From assembly GCA_045588575.1 (NCBI GenBank), contig JAZNEJ010000014.1:1-52218 (forward strand): a stretch of DNA of 52,218 nucleotides, read 5' to 3'. How positions within the stretch are numbered: position 1 is the first letter of the stretch; the number at the start of each line of letters is the position of its first letter. A program made the translations under genes and the position numbers. The notes beneath the pieces were generated by a model. That model ran no database searches, had not been told where the DNA came from, and was given only the letters and a program-made list of their open reading frames with translations. Positions 51,979 to 52,218 of the stretch are shown one piece after another. Source of the stretch: RGIG5299 sp045588575 (GTDB taxonomy: Bacteria > Bacillota > Clostridia > Oscillospirales > RGIG5299).

Positions 51979-52218
51979 TTAGGTTTATATGTTCCGGTAT
52001 AAATCCGGACAGCGTCAAAACTAACGAAATAGTGTAAACGCAAATATCCGCAAATATTCTACCGCAGCTCCCATCTTAACCGGTGGGGGCTGGTCTTTTT
52101 TATATATGTACCCCTATATTTTCAAAATCTTTTCTGTTCCAATACTTGTGTCCATAACTGCGCTATTTACTCTTGTCTGTCGGTGTGCACACCGTTGCTA
52201 AATACTGTTTTTCCAATG
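51979..52218. other. Non-coding tail after ppdK with hairpins and repeats
   Basis: No convincing gene is seen in these 240 bases. Items noted: a small hairpin TCCGG-TATAAAT-CCGGA (51993-52009), a tandem CGCAAATAT repeat (about 52039-52058), a terminator (52065-52100) and a perfect 14-base palindrome CGGTGTGCACACCG (52181-52194). A gene on either strand may begin beyond the window. Confidence 0.6.
52065..52100 (+). terminator. Terminator of ppdK
   Basis: CAGCTCCCA pairs with TGGGGGCTG (one T-G pair) around an AT-rich loop, followed by GTCTTTTTT. It lies about 90 bases after the stop codon. Confidence 0.75.

Noticed and set aside
52065..52100. Right end of an IS200/IS605-type element
   Set aside because: The hairpin loosely resembles the right-end hairpins of such elements, but no TnpA or TnpB coding sequence or remnant precedes it. 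A plain terminator explains it.
52114..52155. A 13-codon minus-strand frame starting M-D-T-S-I-G-T-E-K
   Set aside because: It faintly recalls the first residues of some MATE-type transporters, but it stops at once and there is no downstream continuation. Too little to call a gene or a pseudogene.

Overview
The window is a dense, AT-rich stretch of chromosome from a low-GC Firmicute, most likely a gut-type clostridium of the Oscillospirales/Ruminococcaceae kind. I infer this from gene order and family types: addB-addA, trmK-nif3-rqcH, prs-pth-mfd, efp followed by a CD1247-type acidic Cys-rich protein, an archaeal-type ProRS, a split transketolase, pyruvate phosphate dikinase, and a PdaA-like deacetylase that hints at sporulation. 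Promoters and Shine-Dalgarno sites are close to the Firmicutes consensus. No phage, insertion sequence, CRISPR array, rRNA or resistance gene was found, and no gap between genes exceeds about 300 bases.

Layout. 1-2000 (+): 3' part of proS and a lipoprotein. 2040-8990 (-): one long run, hisK - aminotransferase - ispE - feoA - feoB - a 47-residue FeoB-associated Cys-rich peptide - membrane protein - rubrerythrin. It combines isoprenoid precursor synthesis, ferrous iron uptake and oxidative defence. 9160-11240 (-): tRNA-Gly and tRNA-Trp enclose an ADP-ribosylglycohydrolase and a FliB-like protein. 11257-12270 (-): P-loop ATPase. 12409-18562 (+): stand-alone GlmU uridyltransferase domain, DUF1858 protein, trmK, nif3, rqcH, ilvE, membrane protein. 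18608-21719: pdaA (-), cdd (+), two-subunit transketolase (-). 21907-22970 (+): efp and the Cys-rich protein. 23067-31580 (-): eight-gene polyamine operon (speD, speA-type decarboxylase, speE, speB, carboxynorspermidine dehydrogenase and decarboxylase, ion permease, DUF368). 31687-36276: rluA-type synthase (-), small coiled-coil protein (+), cyclophilin (+), valS (-). 36418-43181 (+): addB-addA. 43328-49115 (-): stand-alone GlmU acetyltransferase domain, prs, pth, mfd. 49348-51978 (+): ppdK, then a 240-base non-coding tail.

Main points of interest. (1) GlmU, normally one bifunctional enzyme, appears as two separate genes about 35 kb apart. The acetyltransferase half keeps the usual glmU place before prs, and each half has its own promoter and all key residues. 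(2) The polyamine operon encodes both the SpeD/SpeE route and the carboxyspermidine route to spermidine. (3) Two genes (rluA-type and pdaA) seem to start at ATT, each eight bases after a GGTGAT-type Shine-Dalgarno. (4) Near-consensus promoters of ilvE and ppdK carry inverted repeats in the spacer. (5) A 15-base-pair-stem inverted repeat lies between addA and mfd.
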